Positions 28,340 to 38,774 of a stretch of DNA of 64,000 nucleotides are shown in pieces. The stretch comes from Tilletia caries. Its lineage: Eukaryota > Basidiomycota > Exobasidiomycetes > Tilletiales > Tilletiaceae. The position numbers and the translations under genes are program-made. How positions within the stretch are numbered: the stretch's first letter is position 1; the number at the start of each line of letters is the position of its first letter. Below the pieces are notes generated by a model that was not told where the DNA came from, did not search any database, and worked only from the letters and a program-made list of their open reading frames with translations. The DNA lies in the NCBI GenBank assembly GCA_032718865.1, contig JALUTQ010000027.1, forward strand, positions 1 to 64,000, given 5' to 3'.

Positions 28340-29900
28340 ATGTTCGGACTCGCAAGGACAACAACAACAACAACAACAACAGCAGCACGCGTGGCAGCAG
28401 CGACGCGTGTCTCCCTGGGCATAGACCCGTCCTCGTCCTCATCATCGTCCTCGTCGTCAGGAGCGGCCTTCGTGCGCACCTTCGCCTCTTCATCCCGCTC
28501 TCCCCAAGCTGCCCCCGTCGGATCATCATCCGCAGATCCAAACTCATCATCATCATCATCAACACAGCAACAACAGTCAAGCTCCTCATCGTCCTCCTCC
28601 TCCCCACGAGATCGAATGAGAAGATTCGGGCAGGGCAGTGCCTCATCAGCACCACGTGATCCAAGCGGTGGATCCGGTGCCAGTGGCTTTCGCGGTCGTA
28701 CCAGTGCCGGTCCCAGCGGGCCAGGCGGACAACGCGACAATCGCCGACGCAGTGGCCAACAAGGCGGCGCCGCCCGACCCGGCCGTTCCCGCCGCGGCCC
28801 CACCTCCATCCTCCCCTTCGAGCAATGGATCAAGGGGCCCATAGCAGCCCGGTACAAGGAGACTCCCACGACCCGAGGTCCGCACTGGATCGGCGATACT
28901 CCTTTCCCGCTGAATACTTCGTTCCAGCCGCCGGCTCCTATCCATGCTAAGGTCAAGGATGAACTTTGGAGATTGCACGCGGCGGATCCGGCCGAACATA
29001 CTGTTCGTGCGCTGTCTTCACAATTCAGTATCGGCATCCCGCGCGTGGAAGCCATCCTCCGTCTCAAGGCACTCGAGCTGGAGTTCCGACAGAAGGTGAG
29101 TTTTTCACCTTGGTCTTGGCTGGCGTCCGATGAGAAGCACTGCAGGACACCCTCGCTGCTTAGGACGAACCAACAAATCGATTAGTCTTGAGGACGAAGA
29201 AAAAAACTTCTTGTTTTTTTTTTTACGTGGCTACACCATAACCTAGATAGTATCTGAAGCATCAGCAAAAAAAGGGGGTGATGTCCTGCTTCTCCATCCC
29301 GTCGTCCAGCCAAGCCTTTTCCTTCCTTGTATTTCTGGCACACAGCTGACCAAGCAACTATGTACACAGGGACACCCACTCCAGACCGAGTTCCAATCCA
29401 ACATGGACCGTCTCCTCGGCTCCGAACTCCGCCCGAACCTGAACCCAGAACAGTCACCCGTCCCCGAACGCGCACACCACTCGCCCCGCGGCCAGATCTT
29501 CGAAGAAAAGCCCGAGTCCGCCTCCGACAAGGGGTACGGCAGTATCCTCGCGCCCGCCCTCGCGGCCGTCGAGGCGGAGCAGGAAGCGGCTGTGCGGGCA
29601 TTGCCGAATCGAGGGGTTGATCACGATGCAATCTCGCCGCCTCGGACCATTGGCTCCTCCTCCAAGTCATCAACAAGCTCCTCAGCCCTGAAGCAACGCG
29701 CCGTGCTAACCGTCGTGAACGTCGCCGGACGCTCGTACGAGGGCGACGGCCGCATCGCGCGGAACCAGAAACGCGCGGTGAAGAGGAGTAAAGTGAAGGC
29801 GAAGCAGCGCGAGAGCAGGGCTGTCAGTGCGGCGGCGAGGGAGGTGGCTGCGCAGCAGAAGAGTGCCGCGAGGAGGGCGGCGAGGGCGGCATCAGCATAG
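28340..29900 (+). CDS. Mitochondrial small-subunit ribosomal protein mS45 (Bot1/Mrps35 family)
   Basis: Two exons (28340-29095, 29370-29900; phase-0 intron) give 428 residues. The N-terminus is a Thr/Ala/Arg-rich, acid-poor leader typical of mitochondrial presequences, followed by a long Ser-rich linker. The core (about residues 155-255) carries the family signature: LPFEQWIKGPIAARY, a FPLN-containing segment, and the helical EHTVRALSSQFSIGIPRVEAIL with RLKALE. The basic C-terminus (RRAARAASA) and KRAVKRSKVKAKQRE suit rRNA contact. Family known as eukaryotic mitochondrial regulator protein / Bot1p, a mitoribosome subunit. The poly-Ser tract at residues 31-44 is encoded by TCN repeats and may vary in length. 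Confidence 0.82.
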
Positions 29901-30057
29901 GATCCTGGACTGGCAACATTTTGAAGCTGCAATTAATATCCCGCACCCATATTCAAATCTGTTCTTCTCTCCCATCCATGCGTGCGTGTGTGTGTCCTTT
30001 ATAAGCAAGAACTGATGTGAGAGATTACAAGGGGGGCCCAAGGCATGTAAAAAGAGC

Positions 30058-33000
30058 TCAGTCGGAAATCATGCTGAGGATCTTGTCCAGATCGGAGGCC
30101 GACGACCGTTTCCGCTTCTTCTTCTCCTGTTCCTGCCCTCCAGCCTCTTCATCATCCGCCTTTTCCTTCCTCTTCTTCTTCTTCTTCTTCTCTTTTGATA
30201 CCACCTTCTCGGACCCTGAGGTACCATTCGCCTCCGACCCGTTCGTCGCCACCGGGTTCACCTCCGCATCAGGAGCAGCAGCAGCAGCAGCAGCCTCCCG
30301 CTCCTTCAGCACCACCAACCCCTCCCACTCCTCCGCCAAGCCCGCAATCCAAGCCTTCCGCCCGAGCCCACGGACAAAGTCGTCCTTCCAACTGCGCGGC
30401 TCGCGGCGGTAGAGCCCTACGTGGACGCGCTTGAGGAAGAAGTTGCCGAAGTGGGAGGAGAGGAGGGTGCGTTCGCGCCTCAGAGCCTCGGCTGCGATTT
30501 TTTCCTGGGTCACTCACAACGAATGAGAAGAGGGAGAGAGAGAGAATTGAGGGAATGGTATTGCGTAAGAGAACGCATGAGGACCAACCCCCTGTTTGTT
30601 CGCCCCCACTGATAAACTACTCACCTTGAAGAACGGATCAGCCCAGTCCCAACACCCATCCGCAACCCGACTGCCCCACTTCCCCCCCTCCCCCACAGTA
30701 ATCTCAACAAGGAGCGGCAACAGCGCCCTAAAAAGCGCCGTCCGGTGCTGGAACGAGGCCGTCGAGGAGCCAAGGGCGGTGAGGAGGACGTGCATCCCAG
30801 GCGCGGAGGAGGACAGCAGACGCAGCAGGCTCGGGCCGTTGAGGGTGTGGAGCAGGCTGTGGTAAAAACGTATTGAAAGAAAGGGGGGTCAGTACCCCCT
30901 TCCCTTCCCTGGTCCTGCGAAAAAAAAAAAAAAAAAGAGATTGGCAGGGGGGCTCACCTCTTATAAATCGCCTCGCTCGCAGGGGGCTCCATCCTCAAGA
31001 TCGCCTGCAAGATGACCGAGCCAGAAAGATGCGCAGGACTATCCCTTAATCCGCACGCCAGACTCTTCCCATCCCCATTCCCATCCCCTTCATCCCCATC
31101 CCCATCGCCCTCAGCGTCGGCGTCGGCGTCGGGAGCTGCGCCCCCGCTGCTGGTGTGGGAGCGGCTTTGTCGCGACGAAAGGATACGCTCGTACGCTTTT
31201 CGGGAACGCATGCTGATGATGCAGGGCACGACGAGGGCGATCTTGCGTTCTGCGGCGTTCTTTTCTGATTCGAGGGAGGCAGCAGCCTGTTTCTTCTGCT
31301 CCTCATCACCTTCACCTTCACCTTTACCCTCGCCGTCGCCGTCGCCGTCTCCCTCATCCTCGTCCATAGCATCCTCACTCTTCCCCTTCTTACTCTTCTT
31401 CTTCTGATCCTTATCCTTCTTCTTCTTCTTTTTCTTCACTTCCCCCTCCTCATCCCCATCCTGCTCCCCATCGGCATCCGCATCCTCACCAAAGCCAAAG
31501 CTGGCAAGGACAGCTCGGATTGCCTCGGCCTCATACCCACCCGGTTTGCCGAGATGGCCGGCCCGGAGGAGGACCTCATGGAGGACCCCGGTGCGATTGT
31601 CCGTCTTGACATGTGAAGGGCCGCCGCCGCCAGCTCCCTTGCCGCTCGTACGCTTGCCCGGAGCGGGCAAGGGAGCCATGGAGGCCTTGACGAGTTTCTT
31701 CCCGCTGCTGTGTAACTCCGCAATCGCCGAGCGCAGTTCGTCCTCCTCCCCATCGTCGTCGGAGTGAGGACCCAGCGACGACCCAAGCAACGCAACGCCC
31801 GACTGGACGATATAATTCGCCGTAGGGTGCGAGGCCAGATTCACAGTCCGTCCTGCGAAGTACGTCCGCCAGAAGAGCCGGCCTGCTGCGATCGCCGCTC
31901 GCTGTGTGGTCGACCCACGCGGGGACGTCAGGGCGCGTTGGGCGAGGAGCTCGAGGGCGCGCTGGATGAGGTGGGAGGCGATGGAGTCGCGCAGGGATGA
32001 TTCCATGTGATCCGACCTCTCCGGAACGCGGGGAAGATCCTCGTCCCTTTTCTTCTTCTTCTTCTTGTTGTCACCCTTAGAAGACACGAAGTCGGCGCAC
32101 GTAGAGGGGATGTTGTCAAGGATCAGATCGGCCAACCGGCCCACGGGCAGATCCCCGTCCTGCGGCGGTCTTTCGAGGGCGAGGGCGAGACCGAGGGTGG
32201 GGGCTGCGACGACGTTGTGGGACAGCGCGCGTACTTCGTTGATGTTCAAGGCTTCTGTGAGATCGGCGAGGAGTGCGTGCAGGAGGGGCGTGAATTCGTC
32301 TGGGACGGGTAACGAGGAGGCGTCATCGTGCTGCGTCCCATCTGGGTTCGCTGTAGACTTGCGCTTGCGATCGGAAGCAGAGACGTCCTGCTTCTGCCTG
32401 AAGGCAGTACTGCGCTTGCTTCTTGTGTTGGCGTCGGAGTCGAGGGAGTGGCCGGAGAGGATGGAGAGGAGGGTGCGGAGGATGTGTGTGCCGAACTGGT
32501 GGTGGAGTAACGTGGAGACAGCGTCCTTCTGTGCCTGCTTGAGCTCGGCGGTGAAGTCGATGATGAGCTGCTTGGCGGAGCGCAGGGTGCCCACGTCTGC
32601 ACCAGTGGCGGCGGCAATCTGGATGGAGCTGGCGTTGGAAGCGAGACTGCGCTGGAGGGCGGCAAGGATGGCCTCCAGGACGTGTGAGCCGAAGCGGTGA
32701 GTGGCGAGTGGGAAGAGGCTGCCGGTGAGTCTGTCTGCGAGGACGCGTAGCTGTGTGTTGTTGATGCTGTGTATGAGGTACTCGAGCACGAGGGAGGTGT
32801 CTGGATCTGTAGCGAGTGCGAGTTCGTGTCCGTTGAGCTCCTGGAGGGCAGCGCTGAGGAGGAGGGCGTGCTGGTCTTGTTCGTGATCGGGTGTGGAGTT
32901 TGCTGCTGCGACGAGGTCTGCGTGTGCGGTCTTGAAGTAGTTCTTGATCTCGGGGTCGACGATTCCGAAGGGGGTGGAGTCGTCGAAGTCGTCGGCGCGC

Positions 33001-33155
33001 TCTCCTTGCTCGCCTTGTTGCTGCTGCTGCTGCTGTTCGTGTTCGTGCTCGTGCTGAGAGACGACCCAGTCCGGCTGTTGCTCCTGCTGCTCGTGATCGA
33101 CCTGCTGGTTCTGCTTCTTCTTGCCGCGCTGCCGCACCTTGTTCTCGCGTGGCAT
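30058..33155 (-). CDS. NOP9: Nucleolar Pumilio-repeat protein Nop9
   Basis: Three exons (33155-30958, 30856-30625, 30504-30058) give 958 residues. N-terminus is basic and Gln-rich; then FGIVDPEIKNYFKTAHADL and Pumilio-like repeats (LLSAALQELNGHELALATDP, FGSHVLEAILAAL, HPTANYIVQSGVALL, RTGVLHEVLLRAGHLG, GSVILQAILRMEPP). A Lys/Glu/Asp-rich insertion with DGDG repeats lies around residues 590-660. The C-terminus FFLKRVHVGLYRREPRSWK resembles the conserved Nop9 tail. Nop9 binds pre-18S rRNA (ITS1 side) in the nucleolus and is needed for 40S biogenesis. At 958 residues it is longer than yeast Nop9, mainly through the acidic insertion and Gln/Glu repeats. Confidence 0.9.
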
Positions 33156-33445
33156 CTTCCTTCTCTCTCTCTCTCTCTCTCTCTGCCTCTAGCTGGTGTT
33201 CACTGTTTCCGCTGCGTCGACGTCGAGCTCGAGCTGCGAAGGTGGAAAGCCGTCTCCCAGCCAAATTTTTTGTGGGAGGGCCCGATCTCAAGGCTGCTGG
33301 CTGCTTATGTAATGCAGTCATCCGCTCGGCCGAGAGAATCACAACGATGACGTTCGGTGCGGCGCGCTCCATCCTGAAGACGTCCATCATCAGCCATCTC
33401 TTCATCGTTCATCCCATCCATACTCACACTCACAGCATCACCACC

Positions 33446-34129
33446 ATGTCATACGCCGACGTCGCCAAGAACAACGCGCCGGCCCCCACAAGCGCAGACC
33501 CGGCCTTCCTCGACGGCGCATACAACCAGCCCCCGACCGACGGACACGGCGCATCCGACATCCCCTCCACAGCCCTCCCCGACGTCGACTCACACAAGAT
33601 CAACGTCGTCCCCGCAGGCACGGACCTCAACGCCCTCCACACCCAGTCCGAGCAGACCAGCCACGAAACCGAGCAGCGCGTCAGCGAGCTCGAGCAGAAC
33701 GCACGGGAGGAGGCCGAGCGCGTCAAAGAGAAGGCTAAAAATTTGAAGGAGGACGCTAAGCACGGTCTTCACAAGGCAGAGAAGAAGTCAGTCCTCATAA
33801 CCCCCCATCCCTCCCTCTTTCCCTCTCTCTTCATATTCACACTCCACTTTCACCACAGAGTCTCCAAGGCAGCCAACGACGCCTCGTCCCAAGCCAAGAA
33901 ATCATGGGCACAATTCTCCTCCGACCCCAAAGCATGGGCATCCTCCCTCGGCGCCCTCAACATCGTCGTCCTCGGCGGCTTGGGGGTCTACGCCTACACC
34001 CAGCGCGACGCCATCCGCGCGTGGGACCGTCGCGTCCTTGTCGCTGTCGTTGGCGGGGTCGGCGCTGTGCTGGGCCTGCAGGCGTATGCCGGTACGGAGA
34101 AGGCGCGCGAGCAGACTGGCAGGAAGTAG
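33446..34129 (+). CDS. OM14-like mitochondrial outer-membrane protein
   Basis: Two exons (33446-33786, 33859-34129; phase-2 intron) give 203 residues. MSYADVAKN start, a hydrophilic middle with a predicted coiled coil (SEQTSHETEQRVSELEQNAR, VKEKAKNLKEDAKH), then two hydrophobic segments near the C-terminus (ALNIVVLGGLGVYAYTQ and VLVAVVGGVGAVLGLQAYAG). This hairpin-type C-terminus and SYADVAK opening are typical of fungal OM14-like proteins; in yeast OM14 serves as an outer-membrane docking site for cytosolic ribosomes. Family assignment is from pattern, not alignment. Divergent from NOP9 with a 290-bp spacer that contains a TC microsatellite. Confidence 0.7.
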   Translation: MSYADVAKNNAPAPTSADPAFLDGAYNQPPTDGHGASDIPSTALPDVDSHKINVVPAGTDLNALHTQSEQTSHETEQRVSELEQNAREEAERVKEKAKNLKEDAKHGLHKAEKKSVLITPHPSLFPSLFIFTLHFHHRVSKAANDASSQAKKSWAQFSSDPKAWASSLGALNIVVLGGLGVYAYTQRDAIRAWDRRVLVAVVGGVGAVLGLQAYAGTEKAREQTGRK

Positions 34130-34320
34130 AAACACAATTCAATCTCTCTGGGCAGGAACTACGCAAGGGCCTCAGAAACAAACAAACAAAAACAAGCATA
34201 CCACCATTCATCCCTCTCTCTCTCTCTCTCTCTGTTGACGACTTCTGAAAGGCTCGGGAAATGTACAATTTGTTGTTTTCGATTTCCTCATACAACCATC
34301 TTCGCGTACCCTCTTGATGA

Positions 34321-36018
34321 CTACCGAGTGTTCATCTGCAAGGTTCGAAAGTATCAGTACCGAGTTGATGCACACAGAAGCAGTAGTAGTAGATGCAACT
34401 CACCATCTGCCGATTCAACACCCTCAACCCCAACCCACTCAAAGCCTGACCAACCTCCTTCAACCCGCCCGCAGCACCCTCCACCGCCTTCCTAACAACC
34501 CCCTCGGCCCCCCTCCCATTCACAAGCCGGCCCAACTCCTCCCTCACATTACTAGCAATCAACAGCACATTCCCCAGCCGCACGCACTGCGACGACAGGT
34601 GGCTGCAGTCGTTCGCGAATTGCAGCGCCAGGCTGGCGTCCGTGAAGAGCGCGACGGGGTGCAGGGTTGGCATCAGTGCTAGGTGTAGGCTGAAGATGTC
34701 GGGTAGCGAACGGAGCAGGGCGGCGATGGCTCGGAGACGGGCTTCCCGGATGTCCCCTTCCTCATCATCGTTTGTGGATAGCGACCCCCCGGCCATCTCG
34801 CGGGAGAGTCGCTTGGCTCGCATCCGAGCTTGCGTCAGGGTCTCCTCGGCGAGAGTAACGAGGTCGAGGGAGCGCTGGCTGATCGTGCATGTTGGCTGTT
34901 GCTGCTGCTGCTGTTGCGGTCGCAGATGTGCGTTCTTTTTCGACGGCAACTGCATCCCGCGTCCGCCCACCAGCGGACTCGTAGGAGCCAATCGACTACG
35001 ATCGTCCCCGTCGTCAGACGAACCAGCAACCGCGGAAACGTCAAGCACGCTCACAGCCTTCCAGCCTTCTGTCGCCTGGAGCAGACTCCGCGCTTTCCTC
35101 CTAACCTCATCAGCAGGCGAGAGGGGGCTCTTCGAACTCGGCCCTCCTCCTCCGTGCTCAGTAGGACGGCCCTTCTGAGCCCGTCGTCGGAGTACGGCGT
35201 CCTTCTTCCGGAGGGCCTCCTCCAACCGAGGGCCCAAGAGCCGCACGGCGGGCAGATCAGCCTCGTTCCCTTCCTTCTGCCACGACTTGAGCGTCGTAGA
35301 TGGCAGAGCGGGTACCGAGCGAGTCAACCACCCGAACTCCTTCCCCTGCGTCATCTCCGCCTCTCCAATCCCAATTCCAATCTCAGCGCACGCGCGTTGG
35401 GCCTGTTCCGCGAGGTGTGCGAGTTTCGCATCGCTTGTAGATGAGGAGGAGAGGGCGGACTCGAGTTGCTCGAGCGAGGAGACGGCGGAGTGGAGGGACC
35501 GCAGGGTGGACAGGGTGTACGCTTCGAAGAGGGCTTGTTCGTTCGCGCGGCTGTACGCAGCCAGTGCAGCCGGCAGCGGCGAGTCGTCCGGTATCTACGC
35601 ACCTCACAAAATTTCAAAGAAGGTCGGCGCCATACATTCAGATCCTCATGAGCGCCTAGAGAATGATCGTACGCACCCTGTCCTGGATCTGCGGCTGTGT
35701 CTCCGTTTCGAAGTGGTCGACCTGTGCGCTCAAGGCGCTGAGGTCGCGATGAAGCCGCACGCTCTCCGTGCCCGCTTTGACAAGGAGGTCCGCATGCTTG
35801 GTAAGGGTGTGGCGGATCTGTGCATGGACCGCGTCGAGCTGTGCGTCGAGGAGGGTGACGCGGGCTGAGGCGGGGAGGGAGGGTGTTGTTGTTGTTGGGG
35901 AGGGGGATGAGGTGGAAGATGCGGGTGCGTCGAGGTCTGCGTGGATGGAGGTGAGGAAGGTGCGGAGGTCGAGCTGGCCCTCGTGCGACGCAGGCGGCCG
36001 CTTCGGTGAGTCTGCCAT
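34321..36018 (-). CDS. ZW10/Dsl1-like tethering or kinetochore protein
   Basis: Three exons (36018-35677, 35594-34404, 34335-34321) give 515 residues; the last exon supplies only four codons (Met-Asn-Thr-Arg) and is the least certain. The protein is helical: an N-terminal coiled coil (ARVTLLDAQLDAVHAQIRHT, LHRDLSALSAQVDHFE), a central acidic, poly-Gln linker, and a C-terminal block with SQRSLDLVTLAEETLTQA and LALQFANDCSHLSSQCVRLG. The latter matches the NDC/NNC-x-YI-x-H motif of ZW10. ZW10 acts in the NRZ/Dsl1 Golgi-ER tethering complex and at kinetochores. The protein is shorter than usual ZW10 (about 750), lacking the end. COG7 is an alternative. Confidence 0.5.
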
Positions 36019-36054
36019 GCTGGGAGGGATGCTGAGGTGGAAGCTCCTCGTGGT

Positions 36055-36310
36055 TATGGAGCGCCGAAGTGATCACCTTTTTGATTTGATTTCTGATCTT
36101 GATTCTTGACCACCACACCCACCACACCCACCACCACATCACCTCGCGCGCACATCAAGTTCTCTGCAAGGGTATGTATTACGGTTGCTCTAGGAAACTC
36201 TTCTCCCGGTCTGCTGACATCTCCTTCTCTTCTCTTCTCTTCTCTTCTCTGCTCATCAGTCTGCCACAGTGCCACCGACGACTGTCCTTGGCCTGCTGCT
36301 TGTCCCCGTC
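36055..36310 (+). repeat. Left terminal inverted repeat
   Basis: Mirrors 41477-41732. It contains (TTCTC)n, five units here versus four at the right end, and ends at GGCCTGCTGCTTGTCCCCG, after which the 15-bp subterminal array runs to about 36480. The near identity of the two TIRs suggests recent activity or gene conversion. Confidence 0.9.
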
Positions 36311-36842
36311 GCTCGCCCACCGTCGCTCGTCCCCGCCGTCGCTCGTCCCCGCCGTCGCTCGTCCCCGCCGTCGCTCGTCCCCGCCGTCGCTCGCCCCGCC
36401 GTCGCTCGTCCCGCCGACGCTCGTGCTGCTCGTTGCTCGCCCGGCCGTCGATCGGCCCGCCGTCGCTCGTGCCGCTGCTCGTCCGCCTCGTGCGGCTCTC
36501 AGCCCGCCCTCCGTCCGGACTCGCCCGTCGGCCTCTCGGCTCTCGTCCGCGGTCCGGCTGCTCGTGCGATCCGCCCGTCGCGTCCGTTTGACGCGGCTGT
36601 CGCGTTGCTGTCTTCTTTCTCTGCGGCTGCTCTGGGGGTTTCTGTATTGCGTGAGTATTTATGGCAGCGCGTTCATTCATGAGTGTTTGCTGAATATGAT
36701 TATGTTTCTGTTGATTGATCCGGCTCAGGGCTCTTCACTGTGTGGTTCTGCTCTCCTTCTCGTCTTTCTGGGCAAGCAAGGATCGTCGAAAACGTCGGCC
36801 CTGCTCGCGTGCGCGTCTGGTCAGACTCTTCACACCCTAGCC

Positions 36843-38706
36843 ATGGAAGACGCTGGTTCATCTACACCTCCTGCGCCTCCTCATGTCTCCGCTGCTACCG
36901 ACCCTCTACACTCCACTGAAATACGAGACTTAATCGGTCACACTGCGTCTGCTCTCGCCCCGTTTGAATCATTCATTGCCGATCCCAGCAGAGACGTTAT
37001 GATGATTCCGGCCCATCTGCTCGCCTTACAAGAGCTGATCGACGGTTGGGCTTTGTGCGTCCACCTCCTCTCATCCCCTCAATACGATCCACTCATGCGA
37101 AAAATGCTTTTTGCCCGAGAAGAGCTAGATACGTTGGAGCGGACTATGCCCGAGACGCGGCAGCAGGCATTGTGGGAGCGTACTGCGCGAGGGCAGCTTC
37201 GACTCAACGTCAACACCGACACCCTCTGCGAGCTCGTGGAGCTTCAGTTCACCGACGCAACAATCTCGATAATGTTGGGCGTCTCTGCGATAACTGTGAG
37301 GAGACGGCGGCGCGAACTGGGGCTCGTACGTAGGGGAGACACAATGGTTTCCGACGAGGACTTGATAGCTGTGAGTATGATTCAACCTAGAGACCAGCTA
37401 GTCTTCCATGTTTGCTGACAAACCTTTATGCTCCTGCCTGTCCATCTCGATTCTGCTCGCCTCATCCTCATTTCCTCACCTCTGCTCTGTGCTACTCTAG
37501 GCCATCGAATCTACATATGGGATGGGCATGAGTGTTGGAGAGAGGGGAATGCGCGGTGCGTTACGCGCAGTTGGAGTCAGTGTCAGTCGCGCACGTTTGC
37601 GGCTGGCATTGCAAGCAAACAATCCTCATCGTGTGCAGGCACTCTGGGCGAAAACGACCAAGCGGCGGGATTACTACGTCCCGTTCGTTAACAGTCTCTG
37701 GCACATCGATGGGCATCATAAGCTCATCAAATACAAGATCGTCATACATGGGGGGGTGGATGGGAAGAGTCGGGTGGTCACGTTCATGCGCGCCAACTCA
37801 AACAACCGCGCCGACACCGTCGCCGACTGCTTCCTCGAAGCCACGGAGAGGTGGGGATGGCCGAGTAGGGTCAGGGCTGATCACGGAGGGGAGAATCTGG
37901 AGGTCATGAGGTTGATGGAGGAAGCTCGAGGTGAGATGATGAGGTTTCATGCTGCACTTAACGCGTAGTATGAAGCCAAACTGACGTCGTTCTTATCCAT
38001 TCATCAGGACACAATCGCGGTTCGTTCATTCAGGGTCCTTCGACCCGTAATCAGCGCATCGAGAGGATGTGGGTCGATGTCCAACGATGGACCACGGCCA
38101 AATACAAAGCCCTGTTTCAGGCCATGGAAGAGAGCGAACTTCTCGACGTGAACTGCTCCATTCACTTGTGGTGTCTTCATCTCGTATTTTTGCCGCAACT
38201 CAACAAGGCACTTGATCACTTTCAAGACGTGTGGAACATGCATCCTGTGCGGACAGCGGGCTCCAACTGGAGTCCTCAGCAAATGCACACGGCAGGTCAG
38301 TGAGAAGAGTGGTGTTGGGATTGCAACATACTGAATCATTTTGTGACTTCCAGGTGTTCTGGAAGCCGAGCGCAAGGGTTTCGACCTCCGGACTCGACCT
38401 GCTGTGCTGGAAGAGGAGGAAGCTGCCGAGGATATCAGACAGCACGCTCTGAGAAATTTTGCGGAGTACGGAGACGATGTGGCACGAGAAGGGAGGGAAC
38501 GGCGAGAGAATGATCCTCATGTCGTGCTGGATCCGGTAGAGCGGGATTTGCCGGCGCTGCTACTGGATCCTGCCGTGCGAGAATGGGTCGAGGCGGAAGT
38601 GCCACTGCAGTGGCCTCCTGGTGAAGACATGGGGTTGGGAAGGTACACCAAGGTTTTTGGAGGTTGTTTCCGAATTGCTAGAGGCAGCGGAGGGGCAGGA
38701 AGGTGA
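36843..38706 (+). CDS. Transposon integrase/transposase, rve (DDE) type
   Basis: Four exons (36843-37370, 37501-37930, 38008-38295, 38354-38706), all phase-consistent, give an intact 532-residue protein. A helix-turn-helix is likely at about residues 128-160 (LCELVELQFTDATISIMLGV, SAITVRRRRRELGL). The catalytic core carries D246 (LWHIDGHHKLIKYKIVIHGG), D303 (VRADHGGEN) and E338 (RNQRIERMWVDV), a D-34-E spacing like retroviral-type integrases. NNRADTVADCF and GPSTRNQRIERMW are shared with solitary integrase-core proteins of fungi and animals. The C-terminal part is acidic (VLEEEEAAEDIRQHA). It would cut and join the TIR ends. The frame is open farther upstream into the TIR, but that part encodes repeat sequence, so the ATG before EDAGSSTPP is preferred. 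Confidence 0.88.
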
Positions 38707-38774
38707 AGGTTCAGTGGAACACTCCCACGCGTAGCGTAGAGGCTGAAGTCAACGGGAAGAGAATACCTACCGCA

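Noticed and set aside
32323..33405. 360-codon frame overlapping NOP9 on the same strand
   Set aside because: Arg/Pro/His-rich +1 shadow of the NOP9 coding sequence without any conserved segment.
36099..36842. Upstream extension of the integrase reading frame to a 439-residue N-terminus starting in the TIR
   Set aside because: The extension translates the TIR and 15-bp array (Arg/Ser/Pro low complexity); it is open because the repeat unit is a multiple of three. The ATG at 36843 starts the part that looks like protein.
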